From the NCBI RefSeq assembly GCF_903645325.1, contig NZ_CAHJXQ010000010.1:35861-99860 (forward strand): 64,000 bases of DNA, read 5' to 3'. How positions within the stretch are numbered: the first letter of the stretch is position 1; every line of letters begins with the position of its first letter. Positions 38,734 through 47,055 of the stretch are shown here, in pieces. Made by a program: the position numbers and the translations under genes. The notes below the pieces were generated by a model, which did not search any database, was not told where the DNA came from, and saw only the letters and a program-made list of their open reading frames with translations. The DNA comes from Microbacterium tenebrionis (GTDB lineage: Bacteria > Actinomycetota > Actinomycetes > Actinomycetales > Microbacteriaceae).

Positions 38734-40100
38734 GCGTCGCGACGACCCCGTCGATCTGGGATCGCGAGCGCATCTGGGTCACGGTCGGGGCCGTCGCGCT
38801 GATCTTCCTCGCTGCGATCGAGTCGCTCGCAGTCACCACGGTCATGCCGGTGGTCAGCGACGCATTGGACGGCGAGGCACTCTACGCCGTGGCGTTCGCG
38901 GGCACCCTCGCGACGAGTGTCATCGGGATGGTGGCGTGCGGGGCGTGGTCGGATGCCCGGGGTCCGCGCGGCCCGCTGTACGTCGCGGTGTCGCTGTTCA
39001 TCGTGGGGCTGCTGGTCTCGGGCTTGGCTACGACGATGGAGCAGTTCCTCGCAGGCCGTCTCGTGCAGGGACTGGGCGCCGGCGGCGAGACCGTCGCACT
39101 GTACGTGGTCGTCGCCCGCCTGTACCCGCCGACCCTGCACGGCCGGATCTTCGCGGCGTTCGCCGCCGCGTGGGTGGTCCCGGCGATGATCGGGCCGTTC
39201 CTCGCCGGCGCCGTGGCGGAATTCCTCGACTGGCGGTGGGCGTTCCTCGGCGTCGCGGTGCTCACCGCGATCGCCTTCGCGATGATCGCCGTTCGCCTGC
39301 GCGCGCTCGACCTCGGCGGCGGCGACCCGTCCGCCGTCACCGGTCTCGGACGACGGCTGCTGCTCGCGACAGCCGTGGCGGTCGGCGCTGTCGTCGTCGG
39401 TCTCTCGGCGGATGCCCCACCGGCGCTGGGGTGGCCGATCGCACTTGTAGCGGTGCTGGTCATCGGGTTCGCTATCGTGCCGCTGCTGCCGAGGGGGACG
39501 CTGCGGTCGGCCCGCGGTCTGCCCAGCGTCATCCTCATGCGCGGCCTCGTCGCCGGGGCGTTCTTCGCCGCCGAGGCGTACATCCCGTACCTGCTCATGG
39601 AGGAGTTCGACTTCAGTCCGACCTGGGCCGGCATCGCGCTGATGCCCGCCGCTTTCGCGTGGGCCGGCGGATCCGCGGCGCAGGGCAGATACGGCGAGGC
39701 ACTGGGGAATCGCCGGATCGCGGTCATCAGCATCGGTTTGCTCCTCATGGCGATCGTCAGCGTCCTCATAACCGCCCTCACCGCCGCATCCCCGCTGATC
39801 GTGGTGATCGGCTGGGGTTTCGCCGGGGGCGGGATGGGGCTGCTGTATCCGAGGCTCACCGTGCTCACGCTCGCCTACTCGGAACCGGGCCGGGCGGGAT
39901 TCAACTCGTCCGCGCTGTCGATCTCGGACGCCACCGGGTCGGCCGTCTCGGTGGCCCTGGCCGGCCTGGGCGTCGCGACCCTCGGCGGAGGTGCTCAGAC
40001 CTTCCCCGTCGTGTTCGCGTTCTCGGTCGTGTTGATCCTCCTGGCGTTGCTTCCCGGATCGCGCATCGGGCACGGCGTCGAACGGGGCGCTGCCGAATAG
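38730..40100 (+). CDS. MFS transporter
   Basis: A 456-residue permease with about 12-14 hydrophobic segments. The loop 2-3 motif reads GAWSDARGPRGP, a form of the MFS motif GxxxDRxGRR. The N-terminal AAIESLAVTTVMPVV segment and the motif C-like PAMIGPFLAGAVAEFLDWRWAF suggest the drug:H+ antiporter (DHA2-type) group. Substrate is unknown. It is coupled by ATGA to the PatB-like gene, so it may export a product or toxin related to it. Confidence 0.87.
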   Translation: MSVATTPSIWDRERIWVTVGAVALIFLAAIESLAVTTVMPVVSDALDGEALYAVAFAGTLATSVIGMVACGAWSDARGPRGPLYVAVSLFIVGLLVSGLATTMEQFLAGRLVQGLGAGGETVALYVVVARLYPPTLHGRIFAAFAAAWVVPAMIGPFLAGAVAEFLDWRWAFLGVAVLTAIAFAMIAVRLRALDLGGGDPSAVTGLGRRLLLATAVAVGAVVVGLSADAPPALGWPIALVAVLVIGFAIVPLLPRGTLRSARGLPSVILMRGLVAGAFFAAEAYIPYLLMEEFDFSPTWAGIALMPAAFAWAGGSAAQGRYGEALGNRRIAVISIGLLLMAIVSVLITALTAASPLIVVIGWGFAGGGMGLLYPRLTVLTLAYSEPGRAGFNSSALSISDATGSAVSVALAGLGVATLGGGAQTFPVVFAFSVVLILLALLPGSRIGHGVERGAAE

Positions 40101-40188
40101 GTTTGAGATCTCTCGACCGCGTCGTCCTTCCTGGACATCGTGAGCGGAGGCCGTGTGCGGTCTCACCGTCTTCGCATCGGCGGAGACC

Positions 40189-40194
40189 TATACT
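40189..40194 (+). promoter_or_regulatory. Candidate -10 box of the ABC-F gene
   Basis: TATACT lies 50 bases before the GTG start at 40245. A matching -35 is not clear. Confidence 0.45.
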
Positions 40195-40244
40195 GGGAGG
40201 CTGGCCGTTCGGCCGCATCCCCCTTGAAGAAACGGACTTCCGCT

Positions 40245-41843
40245 GTGCTTGCCGTGCAGGACCTCGAGATTCGCGTGGGCGCGCGCCTCCTCATGGAGAA
40301 CGTGTCGTTCCGCGTCGCCGACGGCGACAAGATCGGCCTCGTCGGGCGCAACGGCGCGGGCAAGACCACCCTGACCAAGGTGCTCGCGGGCGACGTCCTG
40401 CCCTCGGGAGGCAAGGTCACGCGCTCCGGCGAACTGGGCTATCTGCCGCAGGATCCGCGCTCCGGCGACCCCGAGATGCTCGCCAGGACCCGCATCCTCG
40501 ACGCGCGTGGGCTCGGTTCGATCCAGCTCGGCATGGCGAAGGCCGCCGAGGACATGGCATCCGACGACGCAGCGGTGGCCGAGAAGGCGATGCGGAAGTT
40601 CGCGAACTTCACCGAGCGGTTCGAGTCGCTCGGCGGCTACGCGGCCGAGGCGGAGGCGGCATCCATCGCCAACAACCTCTCGTTGCCCGACCGCATCCTC
40701 GATCAGCCGCTCAAGACCCTCTCGGGTGGTCAGCGCCGGCGCATCGAGCTGGCCCGCATCCTGTTCTCGGACGCGCAGACCATGATCCTCGACGAGCCGA
40801 CCAACCACCTCGACGCCGACAGCGTCGTGTGGTTGCGCGAGTTCCTCAAGGGGTACAAGGGCGGACTCATCGTCATCAGCCACGACGTCGAGCTCGTCGG
40901 CGAAACCGTGAATCGGGTGTTCTACCTCGACGCGAACCGTCAGGTCATCGACACGTACAACATGAACTGGAAGAACTACCTGCGTCAGCGCGTCGCCGAC
41001 GAGGAGCGCCGCAAGAAGGAGCGCGCGAACGCCGAGAAGAAGGCGACGCAGCTGCAGATGCAGGCGGCACGGTTCGGCGCGAAGGCGTCCAAGGCGGCAG
41101 CGGCGCATCAGATGGTCGCGCGCGCCGAGAAGCTGCTGTCGGGTCTCGAGGAGGTCCGCGAGGCCGACCGCGTCGCCAAGCTCCGGTTCCCCAAGCCCGC
41201 CGCGTGCGGCAAGACGCCGCTGATGGCATCCGGCCTTTCGAAGTCGTACGGGTCGCTGGAGATCTTCACGGATGTGGACCTGGCGATCGACCGCGGCTCC
41301 AAGGTCGTCGTGCTGGGCCTCAACGGTGCCGGCAAGACGACGCTGCTGCGCATGCTTGCGGGCGTCGACCAGCCCGACACCGGTCAGCTCGAGCCGGGGC
41401 ACGGACTCAAGGTCGGCTACTACGCGCAGGAGCACGAGAACCTCGACGTGAACCGCTCGGTGCTCGAGAACATGGTCTCGGCAGCGCCCCACATCACCGA
41501 GACCGAGGCGCGCAAGGTCCTCGGATCGTTCCTGTTCACCGGCGACGACGTGCTCAAGCCCGCAGGCGTCCTCTCCGGCGGCGAGAAGACCCGCCTGTCG
41601 CTGGCGACGCTCGTGGTGTCGTCGGCGAACCTGCTGCTGCTCGACGAGCCGACGAACAACCTCGATCCCGCGTCCCGTGAGGAGATCCTCGGCGCGCTCG
41701 CGCACTACGAGGGCGCCGTGGTGCTCGTCTCGCACGACCCGGGTGCCGTGCAGTCGCTGAACCCCGAGCGCGTGCTCATCCTGCCCGACGGCGTCGAGGA
41801 CATCTGGAGCCAGGAGTACCAGGACCTCATCGAGCTCGCATAG
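40245..41843 (+). CDS. ABC-F family ribosome-associated ATPase
   Basis: A 532-residue protein with two ABC domains and no membrane segment. The first has Walker A GRNGAGKTT and signature LSGGQRRRIELARIL; the second has GLNGAGKTT and LSGGEKTRLSLATLV. A charged linker of about 80 residues rich in Lys, Arg and Glu joins them, as in ABC-F translation factors. Whether it is a housekeeping factor or gives antibiotic protection cannot be decided. The GTG at 40245 gives MLAVQDLEIRVGARLL; the frame is open upstream but that part is not conserved. Confidence 0.92.
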   Translation: MLAVQDLEIRVGARLLMENVSFRVADGDKIGLVGRNGAGKTTLTKVLAGDVLPSGGKVTRSGELGYLPQDPRSGDPEMLARTRILDARGLGSIQLGMAKAAEDMASDDAAVAEKAMRKFANFTERFESLGGYAAEAEAASIANNLSLPDRILDQPLKTLSGGQRRRIELARILFSDAQTMILDEPTNHLDADSVVWLREFLKGYKGGLIVISHDVELVGETVNRVFYLDANRQVIDTYNMNWKNYLRQRVADEERRKKERANAEKKATQLQMQAARFGAKASKAAAAHQMVARAEKLLSGLEEVREADRVAKLRFPKPAACGKTPLMASGLSKSYGSLEIFTDVDLAIDRGSKVVVLGLNGAGKTTLLRMLAGVDQPDTGQLEPGHGLKVGYYAQEHENLDVNRSVLENMVSAAPHITETEARKVLGSFLFTGDDVLKPAGVLSGGEKTRLSLATLVVSSANLLLLDEPTNNLDPASREEILGALAHYEGAVVLVSHDPGAVQSLNPERVLILPDGVEDIWSQEYQDLIELA

Positions 41844-41856
41844 CGCGCAGGCGCCC

Positions 41857-41890
41857 CTCCCCGAAACGGTCCTTGCCCTCCGAAAAACGG
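41857..41890. repeat. Short intergenic element, copy 1 (CCCCGAAACGG type)
   Basis: The 34-base stretch has two GAAA-CGG units separated by a CCTTGCCC core. It aligns well to the left half of the palindromic element at 43126-43160: both read CCCC, GAAAC, GG, CC, TGCCC, GAAA in order. It lies just after the ABC-F stop. Confidence 0.45.
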
Positions 41891-41935
41891 CGTGGCACCG
41901 CCTGCTTCGTCGCGTAGGACATGTCTCGGGCGGGG

Positions 41936-41941
41936 TAGCGT
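41936..41941 (+). promoter_or_regulatory. -10 box for leaderless methyltransferase gene
   Basis: TAGCGT ends six bases before the ATG at 41948; no ribosome site at useful distance. Confidence 0.55.
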
Positions 41942-41947
41942 CGGAGC

Positions 41948-42697
41948 ATGGCGGATCATCAGCAGCTGGCGAAGTCCTTCGAAAGCATCGGCGAGGAGTA
42001 CGACCGCTACCGGCCGGGGTTCCCCGTCGCCGCGGCGGAAGAGATCGTGCCGGAGCGCGTGGATGCCGTCCTCGACCTCGGCGCAGGGACGGGCAAGTTC
42101 ACCGAGCTGCTGGTCGCTCGTGCCGAACGCGTGATCGCGGTCGAGCCGTCGGTCGCGATGCTCGACGTGCTGCGGACGAAGCTGCCGGCCGTCGAGGCAC
42201 TGGAGGGCGGTGCGGAGGGGATCCCGCTGCCGGACGGATCGATGGATGCCGTCACCGTCGCGCAGGCGTTCCACTGGTTCGATCGGGATGCCGCGTGCGC
42301 CCAGATCCGGCGGGTGCTGGTGCCGGGCGGGACGCTCGGTCTGCTATGGAACCACTCCGATCCGGCATGCACATGGGATCGCGCCTGCACGCGGGTGGCG
42401 CACCCGGCCGTGACCGACGACACCGATGCGACCACGGCATCCGCCGCCGAGGAGCTTCCCGGCTTCACGTTCGACCACCGCACCGAGCTCGCCTGGTCCG
42501 AGCCGATCACCCGTGACGCGTACATCCGGCGATGGCTGACGGTCAGCAGTTTCCTCGCGGCGGACGAAGCCACGCGTGCGAGCATGGTCGGCGAGCTCGA
42601 ACGCATCCTCGACGCCGATCCCGAGACGGTGAACCGCGACGAGTTCGTCCTGCCGATGGTGACCGAGGTGTTCATCTACCGCGCGGGCGCCGCATGA
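41948..42697 (+). CDS. Class I SAM-dependent methyltransferase
   Basis: A 249-residue methyltransferase. The N-terminus is FESIGEEYDRYRPGFP, motif I is VLDLGAGTGKFTELL (near 40-54), motif II includes VAQAFHWFDRDAA, and GGTLGLLWNHSD follows. It belongs to the methyltransferase-11 type, whose members act on small molecules such as quinones or amino acids; the substrate here is unknown. It is probably leaderless. The stop overlaps the start of the pyrimidine-dimer glycosylase gene (ATGA). Confidence 0.88.
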   Translation: MADHQQLAKSFESIGEEYDRYRPGFPVAAAEEIVPERVDAVLDLGAGTGKFTELLVARAERVIAVEPSVAMLDVLRTKLPAVEALEGGAEGIPLPDGSMDAVTVAQAFHWFDRDAACAQIRRVLVPGGTLGLLWNHSDPACTWDRACTRVAHPAVTDDTDATTASAAEELPGFTFDHRTELAWSEPITRDAYIRRWLTVSSFLAADEATRASMVGELERILDADPETVNRDEFVLPMVTEVFIYRAGAA

Positions 42698-43152
42698 GGA
42701 TCTGGTCGGTCCACCCGCGCCACCTCGACCGCCAGGCGCTCATCGCCTGCTGGCGGGAGACGCTGCTGGCGCAGAAGGTGCTCGTCGGCGAGACCCGCGG
42801 ATACACGCGTCATCCCCAGCTGGAGCGGTTCCAGGCACAGGCAGACCCCATCGCATCCGTCGGCGTGTACCTCGAAGCGCTGGCCGATGAGGCCGACGCG
42901 CGCGGCTATCGCTTCGACCGAACCCGCATCCGCGTGGCGGGCGCAGAAGTCCCGCAGATCGACGTCACCGAAGGACAGCTCGCCCTCGAATGGCGCCACC
43001 TGGGCACCAAACTCGCCGCCCGCAGCCCTGAGGTCCTCGCTCGGTGGCAGAACCTGGCCGCGCCGGACTCGCATCCGCTGTTCCGCGTCACCCCCGGCCC
43101 GGTGGCGAGGTGGGAGCGCGCGGTTCCCCGCGAAACAGGCCCTGCCCGCTGA
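42694..43152 (+). CDS. Pyrimidine dimer DNA glycosylase / endonuclease V-like protein
   Basis: A 152-residue protein of the T4 endonuclease V-like (Pyr_excise) family. The opening MRIWSVHPRHLDRQ, the WRETLLAQKVLVG string and GYTRHPQLERF are diagnostic. Members cut at UV-induced cyclobutane pyrimidine dimers. The enzyme is coupled to the methyltransferase gene by ATGA. Its last codons (PRETGPAR) come from the left arm of a palindromic element that extends past the stop, so the C-terminus may have been added when the element inserted. Confidence 0.88.
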   Translation: MRIWSVHPRHLDRQALIACWRETLLAQKVLVGETRGYTRHPQLERFQAQADPIASVGVYLEALADEADARGYRFDRTRIRVAGAEVPQIDVTEGQLALEWRHLGTKLAARSPEVLARWQNLAAPDSHPLFRVTPGPVARWERAVPRETGPAR

Positions 43153-43200
43153 AACAGGCCGTGTCGGGGCCTGTCTCGGACGGCAAGACCTGTTTCGCGG
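43126..43200. repeat. Palindromic intergenic element, copy 2 / terminator
   Basis: Arms CCGCGAAACAGG (43128-43139) and CCTGTTTCGCGG (43189-43200) are perfect reverse complements. Inside, GAAACAGGCC (43151-43160) faces GGCCTGTCTC (43168-43177). GAAACAGG occurs twice in direct orientation and once (as CCTGTTTC) inverted. It lies between convergent genes (glycosylase and map) and can serve as a two-way terminator. Confidence 0.6.
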
Positions 43201-43218
43201 AAGAAGCGAGGCGCCGAA

Positions 43219-44001
43219 CTACTTGACGCCGAGGAAGCTGCGGTCGGTCAGGACGATCGGGCCGTCCGCGGTGATCGCCACGGTGTGCTCGGAGTGCGCC
43301 CCCCGCGAGCCGTCGGCGCTGCGCAGAGTCCAGCCGTCCTCGTCCGTGCGCAGCTCGTCGGTGGTCGCCAGGAACCAGGGCTCGAGTGCCAGCACGAGGC
43401 CGTCGCGCAGCGGGAAGCCCCGGCCGGCCCGCCCGTCGTTGGCGACGTGCGGGTCGCCGTGCATGGTGCGGCCGACTCCGTGGCCGCCGAAATCGGTGTT
43501 GATCGAGTAGCCCTCGCCGTGCGCGATCGCAGCCACTGCGGCCGAGATGTCGCCGATGCGGTTGCCCACGGTGGCGGCGGCGATCGCGGCATCCAATGCC
43601 CGTTCGGTCGTCTCGATCAGACGCAGATCCTCATCGCGAGCGGTTCCGACGACGAAAGAGACGGCGGAGTCCGCGACCCAGCCGTCGACGGCGACGGCGA
43701 AATCGAGTGAGACGAGGTCGCCGTCGCGCAGGGTGTAATCGTGGGGGAGCCCGTGCAGCACGGCGTCGTTGATCGATGTGCAGATGACCTTGCCGAACGG
43801 CCCGTTGCCGAACGAGGGGGCGTAATCGATGTAGCAGGACTCGGCACCGGCCTTGCGGATCAGATCGTGCGCCTTGCGGTCGATCGTGAGCAGGTTGGTG
43901 CCGACCTTCGTCTCGTCGCGCAGCGTCGCCAGGGTCTCGGCGACGAAACGTCCCGCAGCTCGCATCTCGTCGATCTCGGCCGGGGTGCGCAGTTCGATCA
44001 T
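43219..44001 (-). CDS. map: Methionine aminopeptidase, type I
   Basis: A 260-residue enzyme removing N-terminal Met from nascent proteins. Metal-site motifs are SLDFAVAVDGWVADSAV (two Asp), GGHGVGRTMHGDPHV (His), LALEPWF (Glu) and AHSEHTVAI (Glu). The N-terminus IELRTPAEIDEMRAAGR lacks the SH3-binding or zinc-finger extension found in some forms. The ATG follows a GAGGAAC site. Actinobacteria often have two map genes; this copy stands alone here rather than beside secY-adk. Confidence 0.95.
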   Translation of the reverse strand: MIELRTPAEIDEMRAAGRFVAETLATLRDETKVGTNLLTIDRKAHDLIRKAGAESCYIDYAPSFGNGPFGKVICTSINDAVLHGLPHDYTLRDGDLVSLDFAVAVDGWVADSAVSFVVGTARDEDLRLIETTERALDAAIAAATVGNRIGDISAAVAAIAHGEGYSINTDFGGHGVGRTMHGDPHVANDGRAGRGFPLRDGLVLALEPWFLATTDELRTDEDGWTLRSADGSRGAHSEHTVAITADGPIVLTDRSFLGVK

Positions 44002-44087
44002 GGTGTTCCTCTCGTCCCTCCCATTCTCCCCGAGATCGCCGAGGAGTGCTCACAGCGAACATCCCGCCTGCACCAAGCGCGCGCGCC

Positions 44088-44093
44088 TACCAT
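44088..44093 (+). promoter_or_regulatory. -10 box for leaderless membrane protein gene
   Basis: TACCAT ends six bases before the ATG at 44100. Confidence 0.55.
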
Positions 44094-44099
44094 CGGAGT

Positions 44100-44594
44100 A
44101 TGTGGTTGCGACGAGCCTTCTACCGCTGGATGTTCCCGGCCGTCGTCGTGCTGCCGCTGTGGCTGCTCCTCGGCTGGGGGATCTTCAACGCGGGCGGCTG
44201 GGCCTTCCTGTGGGTCCTGTTCATCGCCATCCCCTCGGTCTTCGTCGGGCAGCTCGCACTGACGCTGCTGCAGCGCGCGCGGCCCTCGGCCCGCGAGACC
44301 GGGGCCGCGTCCTGGTGGGACGTGCTCGGCTTCGGCGTGTGGCACGCGTTGACGATCGCGATCGGATGCTACCCGCAGACGTGGTTCCCGCTGCTGCTGA
44401 CGGCTGCGATCGTCGTCGGCCTCGGGCTGTTCTGGCTGATGCTGCGGCAGCTGTGGAGCGAGGCGGGTACCGCGGACGTCGGCATCGGCTTCCCCTCCTC
44501 GGTCACCGAGGATGCGCAGCCGGAGGCCCCGCGCCGCGCGCCGGCCGACGGCGACGTGTTCGTCATCCAGGAGAAGCCCGCCTCCGAGCGCTGA
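44100..44594 (+). CDS. Small membrane protein of unknown function
   Basis: A 164-residue protein with four hydrophobic segments (about residues 8-29, 31-55, 80-97 and 99-120) and a 45-residue charged, Pro-rich tail. I do not recognise a characterised family; similar proteins are common in Microbacteriaceae as hypothetical or MFS-like proteins, but it is far too short for an MFS permease. It is divergent from map and followed by the rplS promoter region. Probably leaderless. Confidence 0.72.
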   Translation: MWLRRAFYRWMFPAVVVLPLWLLLGWGIFNAGGWAFLWVLFIAIPSVFVGQLALTLLQRARPSARETGAASWWDVLGFGVWHALTIAIGCYPQTWFPLLLTAAIVVGLGLFWLMLRQLWSEAGTADVGIGFPSSVTEDAQPEAPRRAPADGDVFVIQEKPASER

Positions 44595-44600
44595 CGAGTT

Positions 44601-44629
44601 TTGGCCGGCCGACGGATCCGTGGCAGAAT
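44601..44629 (+). promoter_or_regulatory. rplS promoter
   Basis: TTGGCC (44601-44606) and CAGAAT (44624-44629) with a 17-base spacer fit a housekeeping sigma promoter. The mRNA would have a leader of about 125 bases before rplS, with no recognised riboregulator. Confidence 0.55.
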
Positions 44630-44760
44630 GGTTCCTTGTGCCGTGACCGGCTCTGCCTCAGGGGAGCCCGCGTTCGCATCATGCGCCGTTCGGCACACAC
44701 TTCACGTATTCCTTCCATCCATTGCATCCCGACCTGTGGCGAGTGCAGAGAGAGACGATC

Positions 44761-45108
44761 ATGCAGATCCTGGACGCCGTCGACGCGGCTTCGCTCCGTT
44801 CCGACATTCCCGAGTTCCGTCCCGGCGACACCGTCAAGGTGCACGTCAACATCACCGAGGGCAGCCGCTCTCGTATCCAGGTCTTCCAGGGCGTCGTCAT
44901 CGGCCGCCAGGGCGACGGTGTGCGCGAGACCTTCACGGTCCGCAAGATCAGCTTCCAGGTGGGCGTCGAGCGCACCTTCCCGGTGCACTCCCCGGTGATC
45001 GACCACATCGAGGTCGTCACCCGCGGTGACGTGCGTCGCGCGAAGCTCTACTACCTCCGCAACCTGCGCGGCAAGAAGGCCAAGATCAAGGAGAAGCGCG
45101 ACAACTGA
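44761..45108 (+). CDS. rplS: 50S ribosomal protein L19
   Basis: A 115-residue ribosomal protein at the 30S-50S interface. Family segments are [40 protein letters not shown] and the basic end [16 protein letters not shown]. The ATG follows AGAGAGAC. A strong terminator follows, so lepB is likely transcribed from its own signal or by read-through. The rplS-lepB-rnhB-DUF2469-yraN order is well conserved in actinobacteria. Confidence 0.97.
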   Translation: MQILDAVDAASLRSDIPEFRPGDTVKVHVNITEGSRSRIQVFQGVVIGRQGDGVRETFTVRKISFQVGVERTFPVHSPVIDHIEVVTRGDVRRAKLYYLRNLRGKKAKIKEKRDN

Positions 45109-45124
45109 TCGCGTCTTCCACACC

Positions 45125-45157
45125 AAGCACCCCGGGACACCGCGTCCCGGGGTGCTT
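45125..45157 (+). terminator. Terminator after rplS
   Basis: A 14-base-pair stem, AAGCACCCCGGGAC with GTCCCGGGGTGCTT, a five-base loop and a short CGTTT tail. Confidence 0.85.
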
Positions 45158-45229
45158 CGTTTCATCCGGAGTGTGCGAACCTTGAAGCTGCCGTCGCCGT
45201 GCGGTGATGAGACCCACCGAAGGAATGCG

Positions 45230-45961
45230 ATGACCACTGAATCCGCCGCGGACGCCCCGAACAAGCCGAGGCGCGGGTTCTGGATCTTCCTGCGCGATGT
45301 TCTCGTCATCATCGTCATCGCCGCGCTCGTCTCCTTCCTCGTCAAGAGCTTCGTCGTCCGCTCGTTCTACATCCCGTCCGCGTCGATGGAGAAGACGCTG
45401 ATCGTCGACGACCGAATCCTCGTCGATGAGCTGACGCCACGCTGGACCGGCTACGAGCGGGGCGATGTCGTCGTCTTCGCCGATCCCGGCGGGTGGCTCC
45501 CCGTGCAGCCGCAGGCTCCGCGGGGACCGGTCGTCCTGGAATGGGTCGACGGCCTGCTCACGCTCATCGGGCTCTCCTCATCCGACAGTGAGGACCACCT
45601 CGTCAAGCGGCTGATCGGCCTGCCCGGCGACCACGTCGTGTGCTGCAACTCGCTCGGCCAGATCACGATCAACGACGCGCCGATCGACGAGCTGTCGTAC
45701 CTGAACCTGCCCGACGGCGACACGGCGGCCTCGAATGAGCCGTTCGACGTCACCGTTCCCGAGAACTCGATCTGGGTGCTCGGCGACAACCGCGACCGCT
45801 CGCAGGACGCCCGCGCGCATCAGGACCTGCCCAGCGGCGGCTTCGTCCCGCTCGACAACGTGGTGGGCAAGGCGTTCCTGACCACGTGGCCGCTCGCCAG
45901 GATCGGCACGATCGACGGTCACCACGACGTCTTCAACGGCGTGCCGGACCCCGAAGAATGA
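45230..45961 (+). CDS. lepB: Signal peptidase I
   Basis: A 243-residue membrane-anchored serine protease that cleaves Sec and Tat signal peptides. One N-terminal membrane segment (about 22-42) is followed by the catalytic Ser52 in IPSASMEKTL and Lys126 in DHLVKRLIGLPGD. A late GDNRDRSQDAR motif completes the active site. The ATG follows GAAGGAATGCG. The stop overlaps the rnhB start (ATGA). Confidence 0.96.
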   Translation: MTTESAADAPNKPRRGFWIFLRDVLVIIVIAALVSFLVKSFVVRSFYIPSASMEKTLIVDDRILVDELTPRWTGYERGDVVVFADPGGWLPVQPQAPRGPVVLEWVDGLLTLIGLSSSDSEDHLVKRLIGLPGDHVVCCNSLGQITINDAPIDELSYLNLPDGDTAASNEPFDVTVPENSIWVLGDNRDRSQDARAHQDLPSGGFVPLDNVVGKAFLTTWPLARIGTIDGHHDVFNGVPDPEE

Positions 45962-46617
45962 CCGTCGTCGCACCGCGCCTCACCCTGGAGCGCAAGCTCC
46001 TGGCCGAATACGACCTGATCATCTCGCTCGACGAGGTCGGACGAGGAGCCCTCGCGGGCCCGGTCGCGGTCGGAGCCGCAGTCATGGATGCCGCAGGCTC
46101 CCGCCGCCGCGTCCCGGAGGGCCTGCGCGATTCGAAGCTCGTGACCGAGAGGCGCCGGCCGGAGGTCGCCGCCCGCGCGGCGGCATGGGTGCAGGCTTCC
46201 TCGGTCGGCTGGGCGAGCGCCGCGGAGGTCGACGAGGTCGGCATCATGCGCGCGCTCGGCCTCGCCGCGTCCAGGGCGATCGACGCGGTGGCGGCGCAGG
46301 GCGCCGCGCTCGACGGGGCGCTGGTGATCCTCGACGGCAACCACGACTACGTCTCGCGCGTTCATCACACGCCGCTGCAGGTGCGCTCGGTCATCAAGGG
46401 CGACCGCGACTGCGCATCCGTCTCGGCGGCGTCCGTCATCGCCAAGGTCTCCAGGGACGCCCACATGGGCGATCTGCACGTCGAGCACCCGGCGTACCAG
46501 TGGGATCGCAACAAGGGGTACGCGAGTCCCGAGCATCGTGCCGCCATCCGCGAAGGAGGGCTGTCGCCGTTCCACCGCTCGTCGTGGGCGATCACGGATG
46601 CCCCGACCCTGTTCTGA
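45958..46617 (+). CDS. rnhB: Ribonuclease HII
   Basis: A 219-residue RNase H2 that removes ribonucleotides from DNA. The catalytic DEVGRG motif holds D25 and E26, preceded by an N-terminal YDLIISL strand. A KGDRDCASVSAASVIAKV string contains the later acidic residue, and SPEHRAAIREGGLSPFHR lies near the C-terminus. The ATG overlaps the lepB stop by four bases. Normal family length. Confidence 0.96.
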   Translation: MTVVAPRLTLERKLLAEYDLIISLDEVGRGALAGPVAVGAAVMDAAGSRRRVPEGLRDSKLVTERRRPEVAARAAAWVQASSVGWASAAEVDEVGIMRALGLAASRAIDAVAAQGAALDGALVILDGNHDYVSRVHHTPLQVRSVIKGDRDCASVSAASVIAKVSRDAHMGDLHVEHPAYQWDRNKGYASPEHRAAIREGGLSPFHRSSWAITDAPTLF

Positions 46618-46636
46618 CTCATAGGATGGACTCATC

Positions 46637-46963
46637 ATGGATGAAGAGGCATTCGACGACTACGACCGCGAACTCGAACTCGCGCTGTTCCGCGAGTACC
46701 GCGACGTTGTCGGTCAGTTCCAGTACGTCGTCGAGACCGAGCGGCGGTTCTACCTCGCCAACGAGGTCAACGTCGTCCGCCGCGACACCGAGCACGACTT
46801 CTACTTCGAGATCTCGATGGCCGATGTCTGGGTGTGGGACATCTACCGTGCCGACCGGTTCGTGAAGGCCGTCCGTGTGCTGACGTTCAAGGACGTCAAC
46901 GTCGAGGAGCTCCAGCGCCGCGAGTTCGAGCTGCCGGAGGAGCTCTCGCTCGACGGCAACTGA
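46637..46963 (+). CDS. DUF2469 family protein
   Basis: A 108-residue acidic protein conserved in nearly all actinobacteria in this position between rnhB and yraN. The sequence EEAFDDYDRELELALFREYRDVV and the aromatic FYFEISMADVWVWDIYR segment are characteristic. No enzymatic motif or membrane segment is visible and no function is established. A TAGGAT box lies nine bases before the ATG, so a very short leader is possible. Confidence 0.93.
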   Translation: MDEEAFDDYDRELELALFREYRDVVGQFQYVVETERRFYLANEVNVVRRDTEHDFYFEISMADVWVWDIYRADRFVKAVRVLTFKDVNVEELQRREFELPEELSLDGN

Positions 46964-47043
46964 CTCGAGCGCACATGTGCTCCGCAGGGGGCGGGTGTGC
47001 ACCGGTCGTGCGATCCGGGGTCCGCGGCACGGCCTGCTGACTG

Positions 47044-47049
47044 CAAGCT
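47044..47049 (+). promoter_or_regulatory. -10-like box for leaderless yraN
   Basis: CAAGCT ends six bases before the ATG at 47056. The same hexamer, followed by GT, stands at the same distance before xerC. Confidence 0.4.
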
Positions 47050-47055
47050 GTCGGC

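Noticed and set aside
42887..43510. A plus-strand frame across the glycosylase-map junction
   Set aside because: It spans two convergent, well-supported genes in the wrong frame and has no motif.
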